Origin: Plantago elongata
Lineage: Eukaryota > Streptophyta > Magnoliopsida > Lamiales > Plantaginaceae
Length of the DNA: 21,970 bases
Direction of reading: 5' to 3'
Assembly (NCBI GenBank): GCA_036897095.1
Contig: JAYMSP010002905.1
Location: forward strand, 1 to 21,970
Both the position numbers and the translations under genes were made by a program. The notes beneath the pieces were generated by a model, which was not told where the DNA came from, did not search any database, and worked only from the letters and a program-made list of their open reading frames with translations. This document shows positions 10,452 through 21,899 of this stretch, piece by piece; the first letter of the stretch is position 1, and every line of letters starts with the position of its first letter.

Positions 10452-11879
10452 CACCTAACAGAAACAGTTTGCAGGCAAAGTCAGGTCGTTGTTTAACATC
10501 ACTATGTGGCCAATGGCGAACTGTATAATAATGCTGCACCAAAGTTCATCACTTCCCAAAATTCCAACTTATTACTTCTGGTGCATATTTCTATCACGCG
10601 CACCATAAGTTCTATGTCGCATGATATATCATGCCACTATAATTTTTTAACGGATTAATAGTATGTACATACATAGGAGTATTTCTTAAAAATAAAATTA
10701 TAGAAGTGGCCTTTTTGCCCCAATATAATTTGTTAGATACATCGTATTCGTATTATGAAAATGTTAATATTAATATTAAAATATAACTTAGGTGTAGTTT
10801 TGTATGTAAATAATTAATTATAATTGCCACTAAAATCACTAGACAAGAATCATTGATAAGACTCATTGATGTCATATTAGAGAACAAAAGATGCAATAAT
10901 AATTTGTCTCATTAAAGGGACATAAAGTTAAAAGGGAAATATGCATTTTCATCTTTTCCACTAAAGTGCAATAATTAAATAATTATTTACTTGTAGATTA
11001 AGTTAGTTAGAGTGTGAGCGAGAGCGAGAGTGTAAATTCAAAAGTATTAAAATTTAAATAAATATAAAGACGCGAGCGTCTTAAAGTACGTTGCAATAAT
11101 TATTTAAAACACATTTTATCTATACTGAATATTTAATACAATTAAAAATATATTTTAAATTAAAAATAATGTGTAACATAAAAATTCTACATGCATATTA
11201 CCAGGCAGCTTCGAAAAATTGTAAAAGTAAACTAAAAAATCATCATAGAGCGAATTAAATACATATAACAAACTAAAAACGTCAAGCAACATAAATAGTA
11301 AGGGACAATATAATAGAAGTTTTAAAGTGATTTAACTGATAAACATTAGAAAAATAGGGTGGAATGGAATGTTCTGTGTTAAATAAAAAGATTAAAAAGA
11401 TGCATACACTATTGTAGAATTTTATGGTAATTACAGCTTCGATGGATATCCTACAAAATTAAACTAATTGCTATTAGTTAGGTCACATTATACTTAAGTT
11501 ATCTTGTGAGAAATTTTAATTACAAATTATTTAATTGTTTGACACAAAATTCTCAATTGCTTTGACATGTTGTCAGTTGGTTAAGGATTGATCGATATAG
11601 AGTTAAAATATTAAATTTTGTAAAAGTTTTATTATTTTAAAGTTAATTTTCTGAACTAAAGTTCTCGACCAAACAATCTCGTAAGGCTTTATACGTGAAA
11701 TATAAAATAGCCGGGGTGCCAATGTAATAAATCCGTAAATATTATGAAGTTAGTTTTGGTGCATTAGGCTGTCTTTGCATTTGAATCCAAGTGGACCATA
11801 AAGTTTATGCTAAAAAGTAAAATCCACGATTCCTGATTGGTGAAAAAGGCATAGTAGACTACACTACAGGTTATAGTTA
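10452..11879. other. AT-rich intergenic upstream of the DGK gene
   Basis: No open frame of note and no recognised element; a short GAGCGAGAGCGAGAGTG purine run lies near 11016-11032. Confidence 0.5.
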
Positions 11880-12063
11880 CAGTTGAATGAACCACGTGCA
11901 GAAGAGACTCAAGTCTTGAGCTAGGCATATATGTAATTCTCCGTCACTCACAGACCCAATCTCATAACATAAAACCTCTCTTCCTCTATTCCTTCCATTT
12001 CAAAACACACACAAACATAAGAGAAATCAAATTTCACCAAATTTTTCCCTAATTTAACCGGAA
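11880..12063 (+). promoter_or_regulatory. DGK core promoter and 5' leader with G-box
   Basis: A perfect G-box CACGTG lies at 11893-11898. A TATA-like CATATATG follows at 11926-11933, and transcription would then start near 11955-11960. This leaves a leader of about 105 nt rich in C and A up to the ATG at 12064. G-boxes bind bZIP and bHLH factors, so light or abscisic acid input is possible; that is inference from the motif and its position only. Confidence 0.5.
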
Positions 12064-15000
12064 ATGGACTCTCCGACGACCACCAGCGCCGGAGCCTCCA
12101 TGACCTCCGGCCGCTCCTCCGTAATCGACTCCCTCCGCGGCTGCACACTCGCCGGCGTCCGCATCCACAAGGAGGACCTCCGCCGTAAGATCACATTCCC
12201 CGACTACCTCCGTCTCGCCGTCCGAGCCGCGATCCAGGATAAGACTCCTGACTCGGCCTCTGTTCTCCAACTCTACCACTCGGCTCACCCTGAGGGAGCC
12301 GAGCCTCTCGAGCCGCCTGAGTTTCCGCTTGTCGTGTTTATCAATTCCAAGAGTGGTGGACGTCACGGGCCCGAACTCAAGGCCCGATTACATGAGCTCA
12401 TGGGTGAAGAACAGGTACTTTTACTTTACTTCATTTATTGAGATCATTCATTCATTGCACGTGTTATGCGCGTGTGAAATTTTGACTCGGTTATCAATGT
12501 TTTTTCACGCGTACTGAACTGGAGTGTGTGTGCTCACGTGTAGCTGCTCATTCATTTCTTCTGTTTCTGAATTAATGTTGCATTGGAGAGAATTGCATGA
12601 TGAAATTAATACGGATTAAAAAATTGTGTTGCTAGTGAAGTTCAGTGTAACTAAAAGGTTTTAGGTGAAATGAAATTCATCTACTTCTCTTTTTCTTTCT
12701 TTTGCAGCTATTCTGATTTTAGTATTACTAGTAGTGTAGTAGTAGAAAAAAAATGGATGGAGTGACATGGCTTAACTTGACAATTGAAGTTGAGACTCTA
12801 GGGGACATTTTTTATTTTCCTCTATCCACTACATCGCACTAATTCAGCCGAGCAATGACATGCGGTGTTTTTTACATCCACAAGCTAAAACTCAGAGACC
12901 TGACTTTGTTTAAGTGAACTCAAACCCTTGCCACTTGTGACTACAATTATTTTATAAAGATGTTTTGGTTTGAGTATGTAGAATTAAGAAGTTTTGTCTA
13001 CATTGATAACTACTTAGAATTTATTACTGATAGTAGAAATTATTGCCTTAAGTTCAAGTTGTGAGTTGTGACACTATAGGGCTCTAGTAACATGTTTCGG
13101 TTTGCCTAAAGTACTACTAGTAGGAGACATTATTGGCACAATTAATACTATGTCTTTAAGTTTGTTAAGTTAAGAGGCTATAGGACTCTATTTTTGAAGT
13201 TGTTTTGGGTCCGACCGATTAGAGTGAGTTACCATTGAGCTGAATGCTAGTTGATGTATGTATAAAAAAAGAATGCAGTGTAAATACTCTTTAGCTTTTT
13301 GGTGTAAATTATATGGCTTATTGTGGTTATGAAAGATAAAAGATGGTGTTTTAAACTGTATTTTTCTTTCTTGGTAAATGTTACTAGGTTTTTGACCTTT
13401 CTGAAGTGAAGCCTCATGAGTTTGTCCTGCATGGATTGGCATGCATAGAGAAGTTTGCTGGTCTTGGAGACAACTGTGCAAAGCAGATTCGCGAAAAACT
13501 TAGGATTGTGGTATGAGATTTAAGTTTTTGCTGTGTCTTACTACAGGGCAACTTAAAATTTATTCGTTTTTTTGGTTTTCTTATCCGTTTGTTTGATTCG
13601 GTAACTTTATCTGGTGGCGTTGGATAGGTTGCAGGTGGTGATGGTACTGTTGGCTGGGTTCTTGGCTGTCTTGGAGAGCTTAACAAGAAGGAGCGGATGC
13701 CAATTCCACCAACTGGAATCATTCCGCTCGGTACGGGAAATGATTTGGCGAGAAGTTTTGGTTGGGTGAGTTTTCATCTGCTTGAAGCTTGAAATGTTCT
13801 TCCTCTGTAGCTTGTTTTGAGTCGTGTCCTTTGCAGGGTGGATCATTTCCTTTCAACTGGAAATCAGCTATCAAAAGAACTCTTGACAAGGTCACCACTG
13901 GTTCTATTGTTCAATTGGATAGGTAAGTCCTTAGTTTGTCAAATGGAATGATATTGAGATATTCTGTACATCATAGGTAGTTCTTGCTGTGCTTTAACTT
14001 TTATTGTATTATAGAACACCTATACTCTAAAGTATTGGGGATGACTATCTATTGGCATTTCGAACTTTTTCAGATATATTACCTTGGAGATGTATTCTCT
14101 TGTTACTCATTGTATCCTTTTGTTTCTCTTTCTTACTGATTGATCATCATCTTGACAATACTATGAAAAAACCTCTGTTCTGCAGTTGGCATGTTTTGAT
14201 ATCAATGCCTGCTGGGAGAGAGTTGGAGGTACCTTATTCTCTCAAGGAATCAGAAGAAACACCTCTTGATCAGGTATTATGCCTTCACTAACTAGATTAA
14301 ACTATTTGTTCGTCTGTCTGGAGTTCCTTCCTTTTCCTTTGCATCCGGTGCACATCATGGTCTTTATTGCTTCATTCTATGTTTTGCAATTGGGACTTCT
14401 TAGTTCTTACCATTTAACATAAAATGTAATTTTCTTGATACTGCTAAAACTCAAGAACATATGAAAAATCTCATTTACATATGGTTACTTACGTAAGTGT
14501 ATTTAGAAAGTTCAAGAAATAGATTTTGTTAGTCCTTGAAGGTTTGTAATATGGTTATGGAGATTGTAAGATTCTATCTCTTTTGCCCCATTATCCGTAT
14601 GGACAGATTATTTAAAACTCGGCAATCATACCATCATGCAACAAGGCAAGTAATTTCTATAGTTAATTATGTCGAGGTAAAGGTAATATACTTTTTTTTT
14701 TCTCAAAGACAGACAGTTTGTCACATTTTAAAGAATTCCTACTGTCAAGTTGTTAGACTGAAGGAGAATTAAAATGATAGCGTTTCCCGAGTTTTACGAC
14801 ATCCATTGTTAATAAGTTGATGCATGCCCAATAGGCTATCGTTAGTTAATTTGGTGAAGAAATGAGGATCGTGATGATCATAAGTGACTGTAAGTATGCT
14901 GCTTTAGCGGTGCAACTTATGCACTTAGGCATTTAGTTTCTGTCATTGATGAGAAACATATATAGTTCTCGATAGCTATAGTGAGTGCTAAATAATTTTT

Positions 15001-18000
15001 CATCTTGTTGGTATTCTGTTTTTGTTATTTTTGTCGGGCCTGGGCCTTTAAGGGTAATTATTGACTTCCTTCCCATGTTAATATATATAAACTTCTCTGT
15101 TTTGTAGGAACTCGAGGCTGATGGCGAGAAACCAGAGAAGGTTGCCTGCTACCAGGGAGTCTTTTATAATTATTTCAGCATAGGTGTGCAGACGGATTCA
15201 TTTTCTTTCTTGTATTGCTTACCTGTATTTTTCTTTCTGCTGGATGAAGCAAGTTCTCTGTGCTTATGTTGATGCAGGGATGGATGCACAAGTGGCTTAT
15301 GGTTTCCATACATTACGAAATGAAAAACCTTACCTTGCACAGGGTCCTATATCAAACAAGGTGCAAATTGTTCCTCCCATCTCTAAATTACTTGCAGATT
15401 TTTTTCCTATAGCTTAGAATATGGTTGAAGTGATGTTTAGCTTCCGGAGATGGACTTCTGAACTTTTTAACTGTAGGAATTATGAAATTTATTATTATAT
15501 CTTGATACTATATCCACCCTGAATTATTTTGGTAGAATGGTTATATTTCTCATCTGGAATTATCTACCATTTCAAAACTTTATAAGCCAACTTTCTCTAA
15601 GATTTGATCTTTTGATAGTTTACCAATTAATATCCATACCATATTTATAAGGTTCTTGCCATACCTAACTACTTCAACTCAAGTATATTGTCCGTGTGTA
15701 ACTCTTCAAGAGCTTTATTTGAGAAGAATGCTATTTGAGGTCTGTTCCTTATTCATAAAAGTGGGTTCACGGTGCTATCAGTGCTATGTTTTCAAAGTAT
15801 TTGGAAGTGTAGATTACCAATCATATATCCTGCAAAACTAGTTCATGCCTCGTAAAATTGCTACACACTGTAGATATTAAATTTCTTTGTTTTTATCCTA
15901 TTTTTCTTGTAATTATCTATTTATTTATTTATTTATTTTTGTATGCACAGTTGCACATTTCTTTTGTTTAGTCACGGTCAATTTATTACACAGGCCACTT
16001 TAATTGTCATCACATGATAATGCATCTTTCGTTTAATTCATCTGTAGATTATCTATTCTAGCTACAGTTGCAAACAAGGATGGTTCTTCACACCTTGCAT
16101 CAGTGATCCAGGTTTAAGGTCTGTTCTCTGTTCATAAACTTCTGGTATAGCATCAGCTTGTTCACTTTCTGAGCAATCCTGTTTTGTACCTTTTTGTTTA
16201 CATGTTACTTCATATTCATTTATGTCAGCATACACTTTATTTTCCAGTGCTATTAGTAGTATTATATGGCTTACAACCTGGGCTTGTGTAGTACTCCCTC
16301 CGTCCCACAAAACTTTGTACATTTGCCATTTTTGCCCATCCCACATAATTTCATACATTAAAGCTACCGTACACCCAATAAATAATAAATATCTTACTTT
16401 TCACAAAAATGACTCATTTGGCCACCTAAACTTTTTTGTCTCCTCTTACTCTTTTATTATTTTATTTTAATTTTTCACCTAACACTATGCGCCAACCCTG
16501 ATTAAGAAGTTATGGATGCAGGGATAAAATTTTGTGCAGTCATATAAGAACTCAAATTGCTTGTCCATGACCTGACCTTTTGTCACCTTCAACCTATAAA
16601 CTATTTGTTTGTAGACTGCCATAATAATTTTATGGATTAATTATTATTTATTAGCCCTGATACATAAGCTTAGTTGTCTGGTCCTGGAATGTCCTGCCTT
16701 TTGCCCCCTCCCCTGTTTTTCGAGTGTGTCTGTGTTGTTCTCTTTCCAATTTCTACTCTTGCTTGTTTTATTTGGTCTGATCTCTGTTTTGATATTACAT
16801 AGTAGTATCTTAGTATGATATACAGAACATCTCTGGATCTTTGGAAATTTAGCTTTTATATATGTATATATAATCCAAGAGTACGGAGGAATTTATATAC
16901 CGTGCTTTGAAGTTGCTGCTGAATTTGTTGTTTGTACAATTGTATTCTTTGTTCGCCAGCCACTACATATGCAAACATTCTGAAGCATTCTCAGTTTACC
17001 TTGTGTAAAATTTATTGCACGAGTTTTTGTTGAAATAAGTTTGTCATTGTTTAGCAACTACTTATACTGGTATTATTGTATGCAGATCATTGAAGAACAT
17101 CTTGAGGATATATTGTAAGAAGGTCAACAGTGAAACATGGGAGCAAATCACTGTCCCATCAAGGTTGGTTTTGGTTATTATATTGTTTTGCATACACATA
17201 TGATTTCAACTCTTAACAAATAGGGTTGTATGGTCACATTTACTAGCCTGTGAATGTATTTTTTACCATAATTGACTTCTGATACAACTTTATTAACCTT
17301 AATATCCATTGACTGTCCAGTGTGAGATCTATTGTTGCACTCAATCTTCCTAGCTATGGAAGTGGAAGGAATCCATGGGGGAAATTGAAGCCAGAATATT
17401 TAGAGAAGGTACTAGACAATAATACTTGCCCTTTAACCATGATACACGTGTAAACTAGTCAGTTCTCACATGGAATTATATGCATATTGTTTGTGTGGCG
17501 GAGCTGTTTGATAGCTAAAAACATTCACTTTCTGAATTTGATGTTTTAATGTGAGTCGATCACAATGAATTCAGCTCTTTCCTAACACTTGGCTTGGAAG
17601 TCCTGTACCTTTACTCTTTCTGGTGATTTTTTAAATCTGCGATTGAAAGAACCAGTGTTCAGCCTTAGTCTTCTTAAGGGCTTAGAGTGGATAAGAAACT
17701 TTCATTACTCAAGGGGCCAGGAACACTTCTTGCAAATGATCCTTCCCAACAATGGATTAGTCCATAACAAGGACCCTAGTAGTAACAACTAATAAATGAA
17801 CGACCTGGGAGGAAATCTGTCAAACAGGCATGGGACTCCTAGTATTCAGTTGTAAACATGCTTCTCTTCTGAATTTCGCATTACTTCATTCTGTTTCTGG
17901 CTTTTAAATGTTTATGAATTAGGTGGCCTCTGGCTCCCATGCAATAGTTTATTCATTTAAAAAAGCTCACAAGTAGCTGAGTAAGTGATGAAACTTTATT

Positions 18001-19445
18001 TTACTTGTCTATCATGCAGAGAGGATTTGTTGAGGCCCAAGCTGATGATGGTTTCCTGGAAATTTTTGGTTTTAAACAAGGATGGCATGCTTCCATGGTC
18101 ATGGTTGAACTTATATCTGCTAAACACATAGCCCAGGTACTGTGTTTATATGGCTTGGATAGCAGCATTTCATTTAAGTATTGTATTCCCGTTTCATTTT
18201 TCTGTCTAGTTCTGATGACTCTTACTTCCTGCTACTTCTTCATATTGATTACACGCTGCGTTTTATAGTTTATTGCATAAAACCTGATTTAACCTTTCAA
18301 AAACTGAAGGACAGGAGTCTTATCATGAGATGTTGAGATGTATCTTTGCTTAATGTGGGAGATAATTAATTAGCTGACTATAAATATGAGTATAATCATA
18401 TCTTGCTAGACATGTTTTGGCAATTTAGTAATCATCATATATATGCTGTGGGCTTCTATGTTTTCAGCTTCCATCCCATTTTCAGCTGTAAGGCAATGCA
18501 ATATGTTATTGTCCAAGTAAAGAGAGCGAAATGAAATGAAACTTAAGTTGTCAACTTCCTTTGCTTTATTGTTTACTGTCAGTCTTGTTTTAATGTTGGT
18601 ATCATATTTAAGCAATCTAAGGTTTCTTCTAATTCAGAGTTTCTCTGGCCTAAAAAGTTCACTACATGCATATATTATCATTTATTGTCATCATCGATTC
18701 AATCTAAGATCAAATATGTCATAGGTCTCAAACTCTCAGTTATTTGTTGAGTTTGACCTTTTTCGTCGTGCTTGTGGAGAAATTTATCCTCTAGTTTGGA
18801 TAACTAGTCTCGAGTTATTTCCTTCATTTAATTGTCTTTTCCTCACATGATCTCTAGATTCTTCATATATTTGGACTAAATTATCATGTAAAGGACCTGA
18901 ATTCTCAACTTGATTAGAGATGCTCCATCCTCAGAAGTTTGCACATGGTACCCAGAGCATGACATAGAAGTCTTGATAGTTTAGTTTTTTTGATTTCTCA
19001 CTGGTATCTGCTTAGGCGACGAGCACTGGCGGCTCTTCCATCGGTGTTTTTACATTCACAAGGCTTGAACCCGAGAACTTGCTTAAGTAAACTCAAGTCC
19101 CTTACCACTTGAGCCAACAACAGTTGGTGTCTTGATAGTTTAGTTCATTGACGGATTTACTATGTAATAAGATCCCAGGCATTCACGTGATATTGATGTA
19201 TTTGTAAAAATTTGTAGTTCGTGTGGAACCATTGCTGGCTAACTTGTCTTTCATTTTCCATTAATGAATGCTCTTTACTGATGCAGGCTTCAGCTATTAG
19301 ATTTGAGCTTAGAGGAGGAGAATGGACAGAAGCATATATGCAAATGGATGGTGAACCATGGAAACAACCAATGAACAAGGAGTTCTCGACATTTGTGGAA
19401 ATTAAGCGGATACCACATAAATCCGTCATGGTCAGGGGTGAATAA
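12064..19445 (+). CDS. DGK7-like: Diacylglycerol kinase, plant cluster II (DGK3/4/7-like), complete, 12 exons
   Basis: Exons: 12064-12414, 13388-13510, 13628-13765, 13837-13922, 14186-14273, 15108-15183, 15278-15360, 16048-16118, 17086-17163, 17321-17408, 18020-18136 and 19287-19445. All junctions are GT-AG and phases agree, giving 1458 nt and 485 residues, close to the usual length (about 490) of plant cluster II enzymes. It phosphorylates diacylglycerol with ATP to phosphatidic acid, a lipid signal at plant membranes. Visible motifs: NSKSGG (94-99) at the start of the catalytic DAGKc domain, the ATP-binding GGDGT (161-165), [20 protein letters not shown] (185-204), and the accessory DAGKa domain with [16 protein letters not shown] and [11 protein letters not shown]. 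There is no C1 zinc-finger pair and no N-terminal membrane helix, which excludes cluster I (DGK1/2) and points to cluster II. The start has a good context (A at -3, G at +4). The first exon is much more GC-rich than its surroundings. Exon 8 has two overlapping donors: the one after CCAG breaks the frame, the one after 16118 keeps it. The assignment to DGK3, 4 or 7 is a guess. Confidence 0.95.
12806..12946 (-). mobile_element. Older copy of the same SINE family in DGK intron 1
   Basis: This stretch aligns over nearly its whole length with the intron 11 SINE in the same orientation. Shared blocks on the plus strand include the T-rich start, CCGAGCA near 12848, CGGTGTTTTTTACATCCACAAG, GTTTAAGTGAACTCAA and CCACTTG. 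The B-box is degraded (the region reads CTAAAACTCAGAG) and I see no convincing target-site duplication. It is therefore older than the intron 11 copy and almost certainly inactive. Confidence 0.65.
15908..15939. repeat. (TTTA)n microsatellite in DGK intron 7
   Basis: Five to six imperfect TTTA units, from TATCTATTTATTTATTTATT onward, about 110 bp before the exon 8 acceptor at 16046-16047. Confidence 0.8.
16292..16490 (+). mobile_element. Truncated Stowaway-like MITE in DGK intron 8
   Basis: TA followed by CTCCCTCCGTCCCAC at 16294 is the classic terminal inverted repeat of Stowaway (Tc1/mariner-type) MITEs. An AT-rich interior follows. I could not find the matching right end (GGGACGGAGGGAG) in the next several hundred bases, so the element is one-ended; the right boundary given is approximate. 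It sits between exon 8 (ends 16118) and exon 9 (starts 17086) and should be removed with the intron. Confidence 0.7.
18987..19128 (-). mobile_element. tRNA-derived SINE in DGK intron 11 with perfect 17-bp target-site duplication
   Basis: Read on the minus strand, the element starts ACCAACTGTTG, has a Pol III A-box-like TGGCTCAAGTGG and a B-box-like GGGTTCAAGCC about 40 nt later, then a short body and an A-rich tail (the T run at 18987-18991 on the plus strand). It is flanked by two identical copies of GTCTTGATAGTTTAGTT at 18970-18986 and 19129-19145, the expected product of LINE-mediated insertion. Both the tail and the duplication are read directly; the family name is unknown to me. A second, more decayed copy lies in intron 1 of the same gene. 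Confidence 0.85.
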
Positions 19446-19981
19446 CAGATTTCTTCTAGTAGTTATTTATCTGGATGCAACAGATTTTCCAGCATTATGT
19501 CATTGTATAGATCCCTGTTCAGCCCTGTATCTAATCCATGTCGTCTAGGGAATATTTTATTTAGTCTTGAGTACCAAGCTGGTACTAGACTATGTAACCT
19601 GGTGGTTTATTTGTGCCAATTCTACGAGGACTTGTATTTTTAGGTCCAGACTATTAGTTCTCGGTGTAGTAGTGAAATTGGTTACAAATGTAAACTACTT
19701 TGCTTAAAAAAAGAGTGAGGATTGTATCCTAGGCGTTAACCCTAATAGCGCTTTGAATTGTATGCTATGAACTTGTATTATATAAAAATGCTGTCTGATG
19801 TGTTGCCCATAAGCTTATATCTACTTGAGTAACGTCAAGTTTTTATACATTGATTGTACCATAGGAGTGTAGTATCCGTTTAAAAACTATGGGAAAATAA
19901 CAGGATAGTGACATGGTATTGGATTTATTGCACCTTTTTAAACATTGTACCTCTATTTACTTCTACTTCAATTCTTACAAG
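19446..19981 (+). other. DGK 3' UTR and convergent intergenic gap
   Basis: Non-coding sequence between the DGK stop and the GLR fragment stop on the opposite strand. It is T- and G-rich at first (TTTGTG, TTGTAT motifs fit plant polyadenylation upstream elements) but has no clean AATAAA. The true transcript end cannot be placed by eye. Confidence 0.5.
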
Positions 19982-21212
19982 TTACAATTTGACAGCAGCC
20001 AAGCTGATATGGATTTCCAATCCAGTATCATTTCCGTGATTATTTGGGGCACTAGCTAATCGAGGTAATTTCCAAGATAACCCTGCTCTGATATATCCTG
20101 TATTGGGTACAGACCAGCCCTTTGGTTTGGTGATGCACTCTCCGGGCCACATGACATTTTTGAGTCTGCTGCTTGATTTCACGTCAACCCTTTGGCCGAT
20201 CAAAGATGGTTCTCTGACTATTCCTTCCCCAGGCGTCCAAAAACCTACAACGCTTTCCCCAGATCCATGTACATTGAATACCTCAAATGCTGGTTGCTCC
20301 AGTTTCCTATCAACTAGTACAAATTCACTGGTCAAGCCTCTAAATTTTGTCCTGGACAGTTCCTTTAGGAGTCTGGAGCTAATGATATTTATGTTTGTTG
20401 TATGACTTTTATCTTTCATAGCTTTAGTTGTCCACGTAAGTCTTTCTGCTGCATTTGCTAGAGCAGTTATTGCATCATATGCCCACAACCCATGAACATT
20501 AAGCTGCATACTTGAACTTGTCATGTTTTTCATAAGCATGTTTCTTTTCCACCTTGCTTCGAATCTGTCAAGCTTAGTTGACCGATACACGTAAGGCCTA
20601 ATGCCCAAAACTCCCTGCATTGAATCACGAGTAGCAGAGTCCATATAGTTCATGAAATTTGATAAGCTCTCAGTGATGATCCATGCAAAGCCTTGGCTCA
20701 TGAGACCAACCCTCTGAGCAATAGCAAAAAACCGATAACCAAGTGAAGGGCTCATGTGAACCACAAACACCCTGCTCTGCCTTGTGGTTAGTCTTTTTAG
20801 TTTTTCCACAAGATGACTGTCTTCAACTGATGTTTTGAAGCTAATCCTATCTGTCAGACCAATCTCAACCTCTTTGAGTGCCTTTTCAAAGTGAGAAAGA
20901 AATTTGCTTCCACCCCCTGAATCGTCGAAAAACATAGAAACCTCAGGCCATCTGAATCCCTGGCAAATGGCTGCAAGAGCCTTAGTTTGTAGCATATCGT
21001 CTGGTGTTGCTCTAACAGAGTAGCGGTCATCTGGATGCAAAATGGTTGATCCTCTTGCAGCAAAGAACATAATTGGCAGGAGAATGTTCTCCCCGAGGTG
21101 TGTTCTGACTTTATCTTCGTGGTTTAACAAATCTGGAACATTCAATAAGTCACTTAAAAGTACAAGACCATCTTCAACATAGGGTTTGATAAAACCCCAT
21201 CTAACGCCTTTG
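19982..21212 (-). pseudogene. Glutamate receptor-like (GLR) fragment: amino-terminal domain only
   Basis: An unbroken minus-strand reading frame runs from about 21255 down to the stop at 19982; clear GLR similarity begins near 21100. Matches to the plant GLR amino-terminal (ANF-receptor, periplasmic-binding-like) domain include LLPIMFFAARGS, YSVRATPDD, ALAAICQGFRWPEV, RVFVVHMSPSLGYRFF, MQGVLGIRPYV, LNVHGLWAYDAITALA, FRGLTSEFVLVD, VGFWTPGEGIV, and WPGECITKPKGWSVP. In full GLRs the KGW..P block is followed at once by the S1 ligand-binding domain (LRIGVP), then the pore and S2. Here the sequence diverges after NTG and stops, so the channel is absent. No ATG occurs at the homologous N-terminus: the first in-frame ATG is at 21070-21068, inside the domain, and about 100 N-terminal residues of the domain are missing. 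Some of the block before LLPIMFF seems deleted. It converges with the DGK gene, whose stop is 537 bp away. Likely a pseudogene fragment; a spliced 5' exon outside the window cannot be excluded, since TTCCAG at about 21137-21132 could serve as an acceptor. Confidence 0.8.
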
Positions 21213-21645
21213 GAGATGGTCCATCGGTGTTTGATGGCATTTGTCCCTCTTTTCTATTTTTCTTTTTAACTTCTTTGTCTTATTTGACTTTATTTTTCCT
21301 ATTTTATTTGTTTTCCTTTTCTCTTTCATTCTATTTTACATTTTATTTTCATTTGTATTATTTATTTTATGTAATCATGTTATTGTAATCTTTTTTTAAT
21401 ATTATAATATTTTAATTTTAAATATGTTATTTTAATTAATTAACGAAATTATAAATAAATAAGAAGTATGAATTGTGAAGTTTTAAAATAAATGAAAAGA
21501 AAAGTATAGTTTAAAAGGAAATAAGAAAAGAAAATGAAAAAGTAAATGATAGAGTTTGAGGATTAGGGATGGAGAGTTTGATAGAGTTTATTGTTACTGG
21601 AATGCTGACGTGGTAGTTTCATAGAGCTTGAGGGTTGGAGATGGC
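21213..21645. mobile_element. Foldback MITE-like element beside the GLR fragment
   Basis: The left end has GGTCCATCGGTG and the right end, read inverted, GGCCATCTCCAACC. Inside, a pyrimidine-rich left half (21240-21370) faces a purine-rich right half (21460-21560), with an AT-rich centre near 21400-21440, so the strand could fold into a long imperfect hairpin. Plant MITEs with GGCCATCTCC ends are common. Exact ends and target-site duplication are not clear to me. It abuts the point where GLR similarity is lost. Confidence 0.5.
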
Positions 21646-21649
21646 CTAA

Positions 21650-21899
21650 GAAAGCACCAAAATCTGAACTATATATTGGTTCTCAAGTTACAACACGGAG
21701 AATTTGCAAAATTGGTCCTCTAAGTGGAGGTTCTCCGCGTTTTTGATCCCTTTTTTTCCGATTTAATCTTAATCCTGAGGATCGTATAGAAATACGTATA
21801 GCCACTGAAAATTTACAAATAAATCTCACAAATTTCAACTCTTTATAAATTAATCCCAAAAATTTGTAAATCCTTATAAATAAACCTCAAAAGACAACG
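21650..21899. other. Non-coding, degenerate internal repeats
   Basis: From about 21808 to 21893 a unit resembling AAATTTGTAAATCCTTATAA with AATAAACCTCAAAA recurs two to three times in diverged form. The preceding part (GGTCCTCTAAGTGGAGG, a small hairpin at about 21715-21731) resembles non-coding retroelement sequence. No gene. Confidence 0.35.

Noticed and set aside
12049..12366. Minus-strand frame of 105 codons, rich in Gly/Arg/Glu
   Set aside because: It is the shadow of the GC-rich first DGK exon, whose plus-strand product is clearly recognised.
13188..13846. Several minus-strand frames of 61-102 codons
   Set aside because: They overlap DGK exons 2 and 3 in antisense and carry no family motif.
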